From NCBI RefSeq assembly GCF_949987535.1, contig NC_080073.1:27772116-27836115 (forward strand): a stretch of DNA of 64,000 nucleotides, given 5' to 3'. The notes under the pieces are model-generated. The model was not told the DNA's origin, made no database searches, and saw only the letters and a list, made by a program, of their open reading frames with translations. The first letter of the stretch is position 1. Every line of letters begins with the position of its first letter. Origin of the DNA: Balaenoptera acutorostrata (lineage: Eukaryota > Chordata > Mammalia > Artiodactyla > Balaenopteridae). Positions 1-14,200 of this stretch are shown piece after piece. A program made the position numbers and the translations under genes.

Positions 1-54
1 TCAGGTGTACAATAAAGTGAATCAGTTATGCATATACATAAATCCACTCTTTTT

Positions 55-380
55 TTTTTTTTTTTTTAGATGAAATCAGATTTTTTTTTTTTGGCTGTGT
101 TGGGTCTTCGGTTCATGCGACGAGGGCTTTCTCTAGTTGCGGCAAGTGGGGGCCACTCTTCATCGCGGTGCGGGGACCGCTCTTCATCGCGGTGTGCGGG
201 CCTTTCACTATCGCGGCCCCTCCCGTTGCGGGGCACAGGCTCCAGACGCGCAGGCTCAGTAGTTGTGGCTCACGGGCCTAGCTGCTCCGTGGCACGTGGG
301 ATCCTCCCAGACCAGGGCTCGAACCAGTGTCCCCTGCATTGGCAGGCAGATTCTCAACCACTGCGCCGCCAGGGAAGCCC
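55..380 (-). repeat. CHR-type tRNA-derived SINE, 24-bp-duplication subtype
   Basis: This is a minus-orientation copy ending AGGGAAGCCC at 380. Target-site duplications ATAAATCCACTCTTTT lie at 38-53 and 381-396. The body carries the tandem duplicated block (CTCTTCATCGCGGTG at about 156 and again at 180). The T-rich tail (antisense poly-A) is interrupted by AGATGAAATCAGA at about 68-80. Confidence 0.92.
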
Positions 381-429
381 ATAAATCCACTCTTTTGTTT
401 AGATTCTTTTACCATATAGGCCATTACAG

Positions 430-735
430 AGTATTGAGTAGAGTTCCCTAGAGATTGTCATACTGAGTGAAGTAAGTCAGACAGAGAAAGACAAATATCA
501 TATGATATCACTTATATGTGGAATCTAAAAAAAAAAGGGTACAAATGAACTTATTTACAAAACAAAAGTAGAGTGACAGATGTAGAAAACAAACTTATGG
601 TTACCAGTGGGTAATGGCGGGGGGGAGGAGGGATGAACTGGGAGATTGGGATTGACATACATACACTACTATATATAAAATAGATAACTAATAAGGACCT
701 ACTGTATAGCACAGGGAACTCTACTTGATATCTCC
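430..735 (+). repeat. L1 LINE 3' end fragment
   Basis: The sequence follows the familiar artiodactyl/cetacean L1 3' UTR, including GAGTGAAGTAAGTCAGACAG, TATGTGGAATCTAAAAAAA and CTGTATAGCACAGGGAACTC. It is 5'-truncated and has lost its terminal part near 735. Confidence 0.85.
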
Positions 736-840
736 TTAAAGTGCTGAGATCAGATTTGCAACCATTGCCACCGGCAGAATTCACATTTGCTTTGCACAAA
801 GGGATTGTCAAGTATTTGTTTTCTGGGTCCCAAGACTTTT

Positions 841-1143
841 TTTTTTTTAATTAATAGCTACTTTATTTATTTATTTATTTTTGGCTGTGTTGGGTCTTCG
901 TTTCGTGCGAGGTCTTTCTCTAGTTGCAGCAAGCGGGGGCTGCTCTTCATCGCGGTGCACGGGCCTTTCACTATCGCGGCCCCTCCCGTTGTGGGGCACA
1001 GGCTCCAGATGCGCAGGCTCAGTAGTTGTGGCTCACGGGCCCAGTTGCTCCGCGGCATGTGGGATCTTCCCAGACCAGGGCTCGAACCCGTGTCCCCTGC
1101 ATTAGCAGGCAGATTCTCAACCACTGCGCCACCAGGGAAGCCC
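841..1143 (-). repeat. CHR-type SINE
   Basis: This is a minus copy with a TTTATT-rich (antisense A-rich) tail. Its duplications are GGTCCCAAGACTTTT at 826-840 and GGTCCCAAGGCTTTT at 1144-1158 (one mismatch). It lacks the 24-bp internal duplication. Confidence 0.92.
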
Positions 1144-1556
1144 GGTCCCAAGGCTTTTTCCTGCTAAAATAAACTTCCCCATCCTCTCCCAAAGCAGAAC
1201 TGCTAGTTCTGCTAACTGGGTCACTTGCCAGGGAGCCAAGATTCTTTTTTCCCCTGGTCTCGTCTAGGGCCAAGACCCAGTGAGTTAAGCTCTAAGGACT
1301 TGCCAAGGCTTTCTATTAATGCCAGTTCGTACAAACATCCCGTACCCCACCCTCCTACCTTCAACCAGATCTCCATCTCCCAGCACAACCTGCCAGATTG
1401 GGCCTCCGGAAAGTGTGAGGCAGTTCCTGGCCAGAGGTTCTTTACCTGCTTCACCTGCAGCAAAGGGTACAGGTCCAAGTTCAAAGCTGCCACCCCGGTA
1501 CTGAGGTCTTGGGTGAGAAGAATGCTTCAGATGTGCTCCCCTGATTAAGCATTCTT

Positions 1557-1930
1557 TTTTTCTTTTTTTTTTAAAGTTTTTTTTGTTTTTCTAATTTTTA
1601 TTTTATTTTTGGCTGTGTTGGGTCTTTGTTGCTGCACGCGGGCTTTCCTCTGGTTGCGGCGAGCAGGGGCTACTCTTTGTTGCCGTGGGCGGGCTTCTCA
1701 TGCAGTGGCTTCTCTTGTTGCGGAGCGTGGGCTCTAGGCGCGCGGGCTTCAGTAGTTGTGGCACGCGGGCGCAGTAGTTGTGGCTCGCGGGCTCTAGAGC
1801 ACAGGCTCAGTAGTTGTGGCGCACGGGCTTCGTTGCTCCACGGCATGTGGGATCTTCCTGGACCAGGGCTCGAACCCATGTCCCCTACCTTGGCAGGCGG
1901 ATTCTTAACCACTGCGCCACCAGGGAAGCC
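1557..1930 (-). repeat. Longer CHR-type SINE
   Basis: This minus copy belongs to the longer variant containing GGCTCTAGAGC and a repeated AGTAGTTGTGGC motif. Identical 16-base duplications CTGATTAAGCATTCTT lie at 1541-1556 and 1931-1946. Confidence 0.92.
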
Positions 1931-2279
1931 CTGATTAAGCATTCTTGAGCCCATTGCAGGTTCCCTGAAGTTGTATCCACTGCCCAGGTTCCAAAGACAA
2001 TTGTGTTAAAAGTCTGGATGCAGCTTGTTTTTAAGTCTGTATGAGAGGCCAATTAACTGATGTGGGTGTCTGGTCCAGAGGAAGAAATTCAAGGTGCATT
2101 ACTCAAGAGGCAGGTAAGGAGTAGTATCTCTTTGGGAAACTGGGGGAGGGGGGCAAGTCAGACAAATTCAGGCTGATTATTCACTTATTTAACAGATATA
2201 GAGGTAGTATAATAGATATATTAAAATGTGAACAAATAAGTGCATTTAACAGATATATAGAAGCATAACAAACATATAG

Positions 2280-2800
2280 AAAATATTCAAGTAAGTGTGA
2301 ACAGCCCAAAAAATATTCACAAACCAGAACCCAGATCAGAAAGCAAACCCTTACCAGCACCCCAGACGCCTTGTGTACCCAAATTTTGCCTACTTCGAAC
2401 TTTAAATGAAATCATGCAGTGTGTAGTCTTTTGGATCTGGCTCCTTTGGTCAGTATTATGTTTGTGAAACTCATTGATGCTGTTTAGTGTAGCAGTGGTT
2501 TCTTGATTCTTATTGATGTATATAGTATTTCATTTTGTGAACAGACCACTCGATTTATTTATGGGTTCCACACTTGATGGTTATTCAGAAAATTTCCAAT
2601 GTAGGACTATTACAAATCATGCTGCTGTGAACATTCTAGTGCCTCTCTTTTGGTGAGCTTAAGTACACATTTCTGTTGGGTATATACTTAGGAGTGGAAT
2701 TGCTGGGTTGTAAGGAATGCAAACATTCAACTTTAATTGATACAGCCAACCAGTTTTCCAAAGTGTCCCAATTTACACTCCACCAGCCAATTCAGGCTAA
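2280..2800 (-). repeat. Ancient L1 3'-region fragment
   Basis: Motifs such as CATGCTGCTGTGAACATTC and TATACTTAGGAGTGGAATTG are characteristic of old mammalian L1 3' ends read on the antisense strand. The element is diverged and has no coding capacity. Confidence 0.6.
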
Positions 2801-4249
2801 TTGTTTAGCTGGGTTTTTTTTTTTTTGCATGGTCTTAGGAATATGGGTTCTGAAAACAATCTCTTGCCAGTTATGTGACCTTGGACATGTTATCTGTATA
2901 GTGGGCCCATTGATTGTATATGCTAACTTCATAGGACAGAAATAAGAAAGACTAGAGCAGGTATTTAGCTAGTACTGTGCCTGGCATGTAAGAAGCCCTC
3001 AGTAATAAGTAATCATCTACTGATTGCCACCCTAGGTAAACCCCCAAAGAGGGAGGGTCTGTGTGTGGGAGGAGACAGGGTTGGAGGAAGAAAGAGAGTG
3101 ATTCACGGTTGGTGGAGCTCTACTCAGCATTTTTGCAGTTCCCATTTTTGTCTTTACCTAAGCCAAAACGCAAACTCCGGGGTAGAGAACGCAGACAGAA
3201 ATCTACCTAGGAGAGAAGACGGGATTCGGCTGAACTGGTGAGAACTCAAGAAACCTGGGCAGGAAAGAACTTTTCCGTTCTCATGCATACCTGGGAAGTT
3301 TCTAGCAAAGCCAAACCAAACCAAACCAACCCAACAGAACCGAGTGATTCGCTTGCACAGCGATCACAGCGTTTTGGGTTCTTATCCAGTGGGCCATCCA
3401 ACTCAGACCTACTTAGGCCGACAAACTTCCAGAAGTTTGGGCGAACCTGGAATCAGTTCCTCTCACCCCTTTGGCCCCTCCAGCCCGTCGTTTTCACTGC
3501 CGACTTAACTCCAGCTCTTAGCACTTAACGCTAATACCTTTGGGCAGGCTCCACCGCGGAGTTTAACTGGCTGCCAAGTTAAATAACGCGGATGATCCTA
3601 AGCCGTCTTCCCAGGGAGTTAGAAATCGACAGCACCCGAACTACGCAGGGTCTGTCCATCACTAAAAATGCCTTTTTACTGCATATATATATTTCATATA
3701 TATGTATATACGTATATGGTGTGTAAAGTATATCACAATTGTCCTTTGTAAACTATTGTTTCCTTTGGGTTGCACATCAAAACCGCGTGGCAAGAGGAAA
3801 AGGCGTTTGAGAGAAGACTGCCTCCCCCCACCCCACCCCCCCCCCCCCCCGACTACGCCTCGGGAAATGACACGTCCGCTGGCAAATTGCTGCGAGCAGG
3901 TATTGGATCAGAGTCCTAACCAAATGGCATTTTTAAGTGAAGGGTTGTCGATAGCAGTGAATGTATATATACATATACACACAATATGCATACATAAGCA
4001 TACATATGCGCGTGTGTGGTTATATATGCCTCTAAAGCAGAGAGGACAGCGTACCAAACTTGCGCGCGTAGGGACTGCAGATCTGCTCTTTTGGAAGATT
4101 CCCTCTGGCCTAGGAGCGCGCACACTGCCCAGATTTCCGAAGACGCGGTGAAAGTCCTCTTATGTGATCGCGGAGGGGGTTGGGAGGGTTCTGGAAATCG
4201 TGATAGGTTTGCACCACCTTCCCCCTTCCTCCTTGGCTGCAAAACCGGC
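2800..4249. other. Single-copy upstream DNA with simple-sequence patches
   Basis: No gene is seen. There is a T-run at 2814-2826, a TA-rich stretch at 3684-3716, a C-run at about 3824-3850 (CACCCC followed by fifteen or more C) and alternating TATA/CATA runs at 3963-4030. Short open frames here have no recognisable domains. Confidence 0.5.
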
Positions 4250-4600
4250 TGCCCTTGATTTATAGGCGCCTCTCCTGTTCGAGGGTGAAAACCAGTCCCC
4301 GAATGCGAGGGGCGCTGCGAAACAGCCGGGTGCAGTGGGACGGGCGCGCCGCCACCCTGGCTGTGGGCGCCGCAGCATCCCCGAGGACGCGGGCAGATGC
4401 AGACGGCTCTGGCCCATCTGTCCCTGGAGGCCCGGGCCCAAGACGGTGCTCGCGCGCTGCGCGCGGGTACCCGGAACCCGGGATCTCTCCGGGCGTGCCC
4501 GGCCTCGCTTGGCCGGCGGGGTATCTGGGGCTCTTTGTCTCCCGGCCGCACTAATCCTGCTAACCGCGCGCACCAAAGGCGGAGGAGGCCCGTGCGCCTC
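4250..4600. promoter_or_regulatory. CpG-rich block, possible CpG island
   Basis: CpG dinucleotides are frequent through this block (for example GGCGCGCCGCC near 4343 and GCGCGCTGCGCGCGGG near 4450), in contrast with the AT-rich flanks. Open frames here look like by-products of high GC and I do not call a protein. It could mark an alternative or non-coding promoter of the FEZF2 locus. Confidence 0.45.
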
Positions 4601-5499
4601 GGACAAGCCAGCCACTGGCAAGCCGGTTCGAATGTTTTCAATAAAATGCTTCCTGGGGGAGAAAAAAAAAGGATCGCAGAAGAATTTCTCTTCAGAAGTT
4701 AATCTATTTTCAGCGGTTAAGCGCAGCACCGTGTAAATCAGATCCTAAATGTCCCCTTAGAAAGAAGTAAGAAAGGAAGGGAGGGAGGGAGACCCCTTAA
4801 ACCGTAAACTTTGTTTGGTTTGGGTTTGTTGGTTTGGTTTCGGTTTTTTGTTTGTTTGTTTCCAAACGAGTTACGGAGCAGCGGGGAGAAAGAATATCAA
4901 ATCTGCCCAGTGGGTGTTTCCCCAAACTCAGCAGCCTCGAGTGAGCCGTCTGCCTCCAAGCTACTCAGCTCCCTGGGGAGATGGCCCAGGACGCTATATT
5001 ATGTATTGCAACCTAATAATCGGGTGAGGAAATAATAATAATAATGGTATTTAAAATAACAGTGCCTCTTGTCATCTAGAACCAAGCGATACAAGCCACC
5101 AGGGCTGGAATTGCAACAGTTTTGGGGAGTAGAAATGCTTGCCTTTTCCCTCTGTGATCCCTGAAGTAGTGCAAACGTGTGAGCTTTTGCTCCAGAAAGG
5201 GATTTTCCTCTGAGGTTGTTTACACCCCAGGAAGGCGTCTGCTAAGTAATTTATTCTAAAGTGAGGGCGATTTCTGGCATTTAAAAAAAAATTTTTTTTT
5301 TTTTAAACAAAAGTCATCCTTACAGTATTCGGGTTAATGACCATAGAAAGGCCTGAGGGAGGGGGCAGAGGAGGAGGACTCTAGCCTTGCCAGTCATATT
5401 TAATATGCTTCCACAAGAGAATCCTCTGCAAAATCAATAGACAGCCGCCAGCTGTGCTTAAACCTGAGATTTCAATTAAAGCGTTGCGCTCCAGTCCTT

Positions 5500-6060
5500 G
5501 CTTGAGCCTGGATCGGCAATCAGTGGTGTGCGAGTGGCTTGGCCTGGGTGCGGCGTCCCACAGCCGCAGATCCCCGAGGTCGCGGTCCGGGTCAGACCCA
5601 GCGGAGCTGCAGATCACCGGGCTTTGGCACCCCGCTCTGCAGCGTGGGAAGAGCACAGGCCGCCGAGGGGCGTCAGGCTTAACTTTGGCAGTGTTTCCCC
5701 ACCGCGGCCGAGCTGTGGAGGCCCCAGCGTGGGCCAGATGGGCCGAGCGAAAGCGTCTGGCTATCGGCTGAGACACCCAGAAGGAGATGGGCCGGAAGCT
5801 GAGGCCGCAGGGCGGAGAAGGACCCCATGGTGGGTCCAGAGCTGGTAGGCCGAGCGCGGTGGGCTGCAGCCGCGCCGTCCAGCAAGGCCGGCAGCCAAAG
5901 GCCTGGGTGCCCCAGGATTGCGGGCGCCCAAGCTCATGATCCGGCCCCTGGGGCTGAGCGCACGCCGAGCGAGGCCTAGTGGGCCTTGCTTGGGCCGCGG
6001 CCGCGTGCCTCCAGGTCGGGCGCTTCGCTTGGGTCTGAGACTCCAAGGCACCGGCACCTC
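5500..6060. promoter_or_regulatory. Second upstream CpG-rich block
   Basis: This GC-rich, CpG-rich segment with many CCGCGG/GCCG motifs lies about 4 kb upstream of FEZF2. Open frames on both strands lack recognisable domains or codon structure. It may belong to the extended hypomethylated domain usual around developmental regulators. Confidence 0.4.
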
Positions 6061-6539
6061 CAAAGTGGAGCTTGCGTACTAGTCCAGATTGGGAGAGAGC
6101 CTGGGATTTCTAATCTATCTCGACAGTCTCTGCTGACTTCTATCGGAAAACCATTGCTTAAAAGGACAGGACTTCTTTATAGTGGGAGGCTTTGGAAAAC
6201 TTTGTCATAAAAGGATCCACATCCCTGAAATACAGGTGTATTTCTGCAGCCTCCTATTGCCCTTCAGGTCGAGTTACTTTGGATTTTTTTTCCCCTCACT
6301 GAAAATGTGTAGGTAGAAAAAAGTTATCCTTATTCTCACAGAACCCCTCCAACAACTCCCTAAAATTGTCAAATTTTAATACTGTCCCCTCCCCCCTGTT
6401 TTAAAGCATTTCAGCCTCAGGGGAAAAAAAGATGCTGCGGTTGAGAATGAATTTGGAGGATTGGGGGCAGCAAATCGAAATCTCAGCACTCCCTCCACCG
6501 AGTGCCACGTTTCCCCAGTCCTCTATTATTCTGCCTGAA

Positions 6540-6850
6540 ATCATCTCGTTTACAGAAAATATTTGTTTGCACTATTAGTTGGTACTGGAGTTAATTACTC
6601 AATGTGTTAACGTGAAGTAATATGTATAAAAGTAGGATCAGTGTTTATTGTGTGGGTGAGCTGTTGAGCGGTGCTTGAATAAACTGCAATTAGGGTTAGA
6701 TAGAGATTAATTAACATGTGAGTGGCAAGGTGTAAAATAGTTTCCAACCCTCCACTTCAATATAATCTGCAGGCGAGGGAAGGAGAAGTTTGTGGAAGCT
6801 AATTAAATACTTTCATAAAAGCCAGTGTATTCACCCAGCATTTGGAAAGA
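6540..6850. promoter_or_regulatory. Candidate upstream conserved non-coding enhancer
   Basis: This is repeat-free AT-rich sequence about 3.3 kb upstream of FEZF2, with homeodomain cores TTAATTA at 6591-6597, ATTAATTAAC at 6706-6715 and TAATTAA at 6800-6806, plus further GTTAAC and CAATTA motifs. The lack of microsatellites or decay and the motif density suggest a developmental enhancer. This is inference only. Confidence 0.35.
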
Positions 6851-8940
6851 GAGGCACATTAGGGGCAACTTGTTTTTACCCAAATGTTTTCTTTCTGTGG
6901 AGGTAGCACTCCTTTGTGATGCCGGGGGAGAGAGAGATGGCTTATGCAGCTACAAAGAGCGCTAGGGATGGCAACGCAGGTTCACGGGAAGCCTTTGGAA
7001 GGCTTTCAGCCTGATGGAGCTTTCAAACCAGCAGATCTTTGGAGCTGCTGCCGAGATCAACAATTACCCAGTTTGGAAAGGGGGTTGGGGTGCAGTGCTG
7101 ATGGCTGAACGGGATCCACAGGAAAGTCGGGATAGAAATTCGGGTTTTGAGACCCTGCAGGTGTATTGATACTGTTTCAATGTCCCGGTGAGTTGCTGGT
7201 TTGTTTTGTGTCTGGTGATGGGGTGGGGTGGGAGGAGTTCATCTGTGTTGTTTTCACGTTAACACAGGGATAGGGGTATACTGAGTCTGGAATTCTGCCT
7301 CTCTGAACATCTAAATTAAATAGGCTGTATGGAAATGTTCTCCTCCCGAGGAGCTAGCCTCTTTCTAGCTTTGAAATCTGGAAGTTGGGTTGGGTGGGGT
7401 GGAGGGGTGGTGATGTTGGGGAACAGATTCAAGACTGCTGAATTCAGGCGTAGTTTCCAAGCTTGGCAGCGTGGACAAATTAACCCACGGCAGTTGCCAT
7501 CCAGGCCACTTTGCCTCGGAGACCTCTCTCTTTGTTCCCCATCCTAGCTTTACAAGTACACTTTTCCTTTCCTTTACCTGCCACGTCAATATCCTGTCTG
7601 CAATTACACGTCAGAGGGGGAGTGGGTAGGAGAGAGTTCTGAAGGGGAAAAAGGAATGGTTTGCCTGAATTTAAAATTAGACCTTTCCTGTCTTTTTCCC
7701 TGATGCGCTTCCTGGGATGTTTTGTGGCAGAGAGGCCTGGGAAGGGGTACTCAGCCCCTCCAGACCTGTTATTGGGTGAAAAAGGAGAGGGTTTTCTTCC
7801 CCCGCCCCCACCAGCACTTTCTTGGGCTCCACAAGATCGTATGTCTTCGGAGATGGAATTCACTATCAAACTCTCAACCCTGTTTGCTCATATTATACCC
7901 ACCGTAATCCTCTGAAACTGTAGTTACGGCTACAAAGCTCGTGGTCTTGCAAAAGCCGGCTGGCAAGATATAATTGTCCCGCAAACAAAACCCTCCAAAA
8001 GTTTATTTATTTATTTTTTAACCCCTGCATTCCCCCCCACCCTTTCCTAAACCTAATTCTCTCCCTGGCTCTCTTGCTAGCTGCTACGCCCCTCCCCATA
8101 AGAACCCTCAGCCTCCATCACTTTTGTTGTCGCGAAGAGCAGCCGGCCTGTTGAAAGTGCTGGAGCGTCTTTGAGCAGTTTGTTGTGATACGCAGGTGGA
8201 ATGGTCTGCAAACAGATGAATTCAGCCCCTCCAAACCGAGCGCGGAGCGCGCTGCTTTTGTGCGCGAGGCACAAAACGCTGAATTCCTCCGAACTTACTT
8301 GGGGCCTGTCTAGAAAAGGGCCTTTTCTTCCCTCTGCGTGTACCTCTGGCCACACTAAGTCTCTGCCCGCCCCCCTTCAGCCCTCCTCCCTCTCCCCTCT
8401 GATAATCCTTCTCTTTATTTTAGAAAAACACAAAACCCGGTTCCACGCGGTGCTTTAGTGGCTAAAAGTGAAAGAGCTGCCTTGGCAGAATTCAGCTCTA
8501 TGAATCACTTCGGAAAATTGGTTCGACTGAATGGCCTTAGGAGGAAAAACGTTTTAATAGGATCCAGGGGAGGTTCTGCTGTTTCAATCTGCTCCTTAAA
8601 CAGGTGGAGATTGGACCTTCTCAACTATACAAACAGTAAGTACCTATCAGCGGGGAGAGCTGCCCTCCGAATCCTCGCCCGCAGCCCTAAACCAGCAGCG
8701 GAGCCGGGCTTGGCCTCAGAAATCCGATCACAGATCAGCGATTCTGATCGATTAAGATCTCAAACGACCCTCCAGCTCGCGGTGCCGTCTCCCCCAGCCG
8801 CAGGCGGAGAGCTGGCCAGAGAGGGGAAGGCGCACCCGCCAGGCGCCGAAGCCCCCGGGATCTGAGCGCGCGGCCTTGCTCTTCCGGATGCTACGGGGTT
8901 GTCCTTAGGCTGCAGGAGCTCTCTCCCGACCTCCGACGCC
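6850..8940. other. Single-copy upstream region of FEZF2
   Basis: No interspersed repeat or exon is recognised. The stretch is moderately GC-rich, with scattered palindromic motifs such as the paired GATC near 8719-8760. It may hold further regulatory DNA, but I see no strong local signal. Confidence 0.4.
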
Positions 8941-9140
8941 AGCCAAGGCGAGCTCGTTGTTTTTGCATAAATTAATATTTCCCCATTAACAAGTTCCCCC
9001 CTCCAAACGCGGCGCCCGCGTCCATGCGCCACATCCTAATGAGGTAATTATCATTTGCGCGTGTTCGCGGCTGGCGCCGGCTCCGTGGGTAAATGGCAGT
9101 TTATTAGCACGATGCCCAGCTCGGCTGCAGAGGGCTAAGG
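8940..9140. promoter_or_regulatory. Candidate promoter-proximal homeodomain-site cluster
   Basis: An AT-rich island in GC-rich DNA contains ATTAAT near 8971, TAATGAG at 9037-9043, TAATTA at 9045-9050 and TTATTAG near 9111. Closely spaced TAAT cores about 1 kb upstream of FEZF2 fit a conserved enhancer or promoter element. Conservation itself was not testable here. Confidence 0.4.
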
Positions 9141-9179
9141 GATACTTCGGCGACTAGACGGACACCCGGGGGCCCTTTG

Positions 9180-10070
9180 GGGCGGCGCGTCCGGGACCCC
9201 CTGCCCTTTCCGCGTCCCCCAAACCTGTAGGCCCCCAAAGTTGTGAATCACGCACGGAACTCTGCCTGGGTTTGGGCTCCCCCCCCCCCTTTTTTTTTTT
9301 CCACCGGCAAAACCATCACGATTCCTCCCCCTCCCCCTCCCGTCTCTTCCCTCCTTGCCGATTCGCGAACCGCTCGCACTTTCCCGAGGGGAGCGCGGGC
9401 GCCAGTTGCCTCCTTTTAAAGTTTGAGGGGCGGTGGCGGCGGCGGCCGGCAGGCGCGGTGGAACACAGGGGCCGCTACAGGAGCCGCGCCGCCGCCCATG
9501 TCATTCCACTTCAAGTGACTTCATGTGATGTCAGCTGAATGTAAAAGACAGTGATCTCACGCGGAGGGGAAGATGTTTGCCATCAAAATGTGACAGAGGA
9601 GACAGGCTGCATGGCTCGGAACGCATCTCCTTGGCGGTGGGGGAAAGAGGTAAATGCGAGGCGGCTCTCCTCGTGCTCTTTAACTTTGCCCCTTCGTTAT
9701 CCAGCTCCCAGCACGCGTGGCGGAGGCCGGGGTCCAGGGAGCGGCTCAGGGGGGTTAATTTGAGGCTCTTTTCTTTCTTTCTTTTTCTCCCTCTCTCTTT
9801 TTCCTCTGTAAACCCTCCCCCTTTCTCCCCCTTTCAAAGTCCCAGGGCAGGGGCTGGTGGGTTCCTTTGCGCGCCGGGTTAATGGGCGGTAATTTGGTAC
9901 CCTTGGGTGCACTTTGTTCTGCCCCTGTTCATTTGAATGCAAATGGGTGACCTGGACCCTACAAGGTGCTTATTAAATTGCGGTTTCCCTCCCTGCCTTT
10001 TCTGGAATGCAGACCTAGTGGAGAGAGGCTGCGCCCTGGCCCAGTCCGGTACGGCTCAGCTCGGCGAGCC
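9180..10070 (+). promoter_or_regulatory. FEZF2: FEZF2 CpG-rich promoter region
   Basis: This stretch upstream of the start codon is dense in CpG. It holds a GGCGG-rich block near 9430-9495 and an NKX2-type TCAAGTG at 9511-9517 inside the near-palindrome CACTTCAAGTG. I saw no convincing TATA box, as expected for a CpG-island developmental gene. The exact start sites cannot be read from sequence. Confidence 0.55.
9520..9649 (+). other. FEZF2: Candidate FEZF2 5' non-coding exon
   Basis: A good donor (GAG|GTAAAT) sits at 9649/9650, and a strong acceptor with a pyrimidine tract ending GAATGCAG lies at 10011-10012. Together they would remove a 363-base intron and join a 5' leader exon to the exon holding the start codon. 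Only the 3' edge of this exon is supported; the upstream edge is a placeholder because no clear initiator or TATA box fixes the transcription start. Confidence 0.4.
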
Positions 10071-12920
<2,850 letters not shown>

Positions 12921-13345
12921 GAGCTGCTGCCTCACCCTCCCTTCCGGCCCTATCCAACCCCCAAACAGATCACACGTATAAACTTATTTCTAAAATTAAA
13001 AGAAAGGAGAAAAAAAAAAAGCTATAGCAGAAAGGCTAAAATCTATTTATCGAAACCAGCATATTTTTGGAAAGCTAAACGTTTCCTCGATGACTGGCAG
13101 CAAACGCCTGGCTCCCACCTTTGTATATTCGGGAAACATTTAAACCCAGTGCGCCGAAACGTATTTAATTACAGGCCTCGGCTTCTCCTCGGGCGGCGGG
13201 TTTTAACACCAGGCTGTGTCACGTGAACGTCCCGGAAGAGCGCGGCGCCCCCAGCCATCTTTATACAGCCATGTAAATCCTCCTGTACACACGAACACGG
13301 AATATATACATATATAACTCAATAAACAGAATCATTAGTGCGTCT
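12921..13345 (+). other. FEZF2: FEZF2 3' untranslated region with poly(A) signal
   Basis: The region after the stop is AT-rich. It contains ATTAAA at 12995-13000 and a canonical AATAAA at 13321-13326 with a T-rich stretch just downstream (TCTTTTCTTCC). The cleavage site is inferred to lie about 15-25 bases after the AATAAA. Confidence 0.7.
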
Positions 13346-13349
13346 TTTC

Positions 13350-13949
13350 TTCCCCCCACCCCCTCGCCGCGAGTCAGCTCAGCCACCCCAAAGAAGGAAA
13401 AGGAAATAGGCGTTTATAGCGTTTCCCGGCCCAAATGCGACTTCCTCTGGGGCACTGGGACCAGGGCAAGGCCAAACCGTTGCTCGTGCGGCGCTAGCGT
13501 GTTCATATCCCCCAGGAACCAAGGCTCAAAGGCCTTCACCGGCCCCTACGTTGTACCAAGTTTTTATTTGGTAACTGTTCTGACCGAGGGATTCTGGGTG
13601 TTGCCTTATTTGGGTGAGAAAATTGCAAAAAGAAGGGGTTAAAAGTGGCTGGGTGTCGGAGAGCAGGTTTTGGGTGCGTGTCCTTGAGCAAAGAGCCGCG
13701 CCGCACCGCACCGGGGTAAACGGCCAGGGCGCTGCTCCGCCGGGGCGCTTCTGGGCACATCCCCTTCTCTGGGTGACCTAAGGGGAGCCACTCTTCCACC
13801 CAATCGTTCCTGGCGGCGAGAGCTGGAGGCCAAGTGTCCCAGCCGCTCCGGACGTCTGGGGCTCCCCGGCCCGCGCTGTGGTCTGGGGCCGGCCTCCGGG
13901 TGCGTGCGCCCTGCCGCGGGAGGGCGCACCCGGGCTCCCGCAGCTCGCC
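13350..13949. other. GC-rich 3' flank of FEZF2
   Basis: CpG-rich unique sequence continues past the poly(A) signal, with no exon or repeat recognised. Minus-strand open frames here are GC-driven and lack domains. Confidence 0.4.
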
Positions 13950-14200
13950 GCCGCCGCAGCCCCCGGCGTCTTGATTACGGCGCAGTTAGCCCATTTCCTG
14001 AATAGCCATCTCCGCCGCCGTGCACGCTGATGAAATGGTCTCACGCTTGCTTTCTAAGTAATGACCCAAATTAAGAGAGAAAACAGAGACCCTTCAAACA
14101 GCATTACATTAATCATCTAATCATTCCCAGGAGGGGGCCGGCCGCCGCCGCCCCGTTTGATCCGAATCTGGATAATCAAGAGCTCGGATTACTGGCTCGG
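13950..14200. promoter_or_regulatory. Candidate enhancer just downstream of FEZF2
   Basis: A short repeat-free segment, 0.6 kb past the poly(A) signal, carries paired homeodomain sites (TTAATCATCTAATCATT at 14109-14125), TAATGACC near 14059, GATAATC near 14171 and an OTX-type GGATTA at 14186-14191. The motif content fits an anterior neural enhancer; the function is inferred. Confidence 0.4.

Noticed and set aside
3916..4729. Long minus-strand frames of 241 and 189 codons
   Set aside because: They overlap a CpG-rich block, are Arg/Pro-rich and low-complexity, overlap frames on the other strand and have no recognisable motif.
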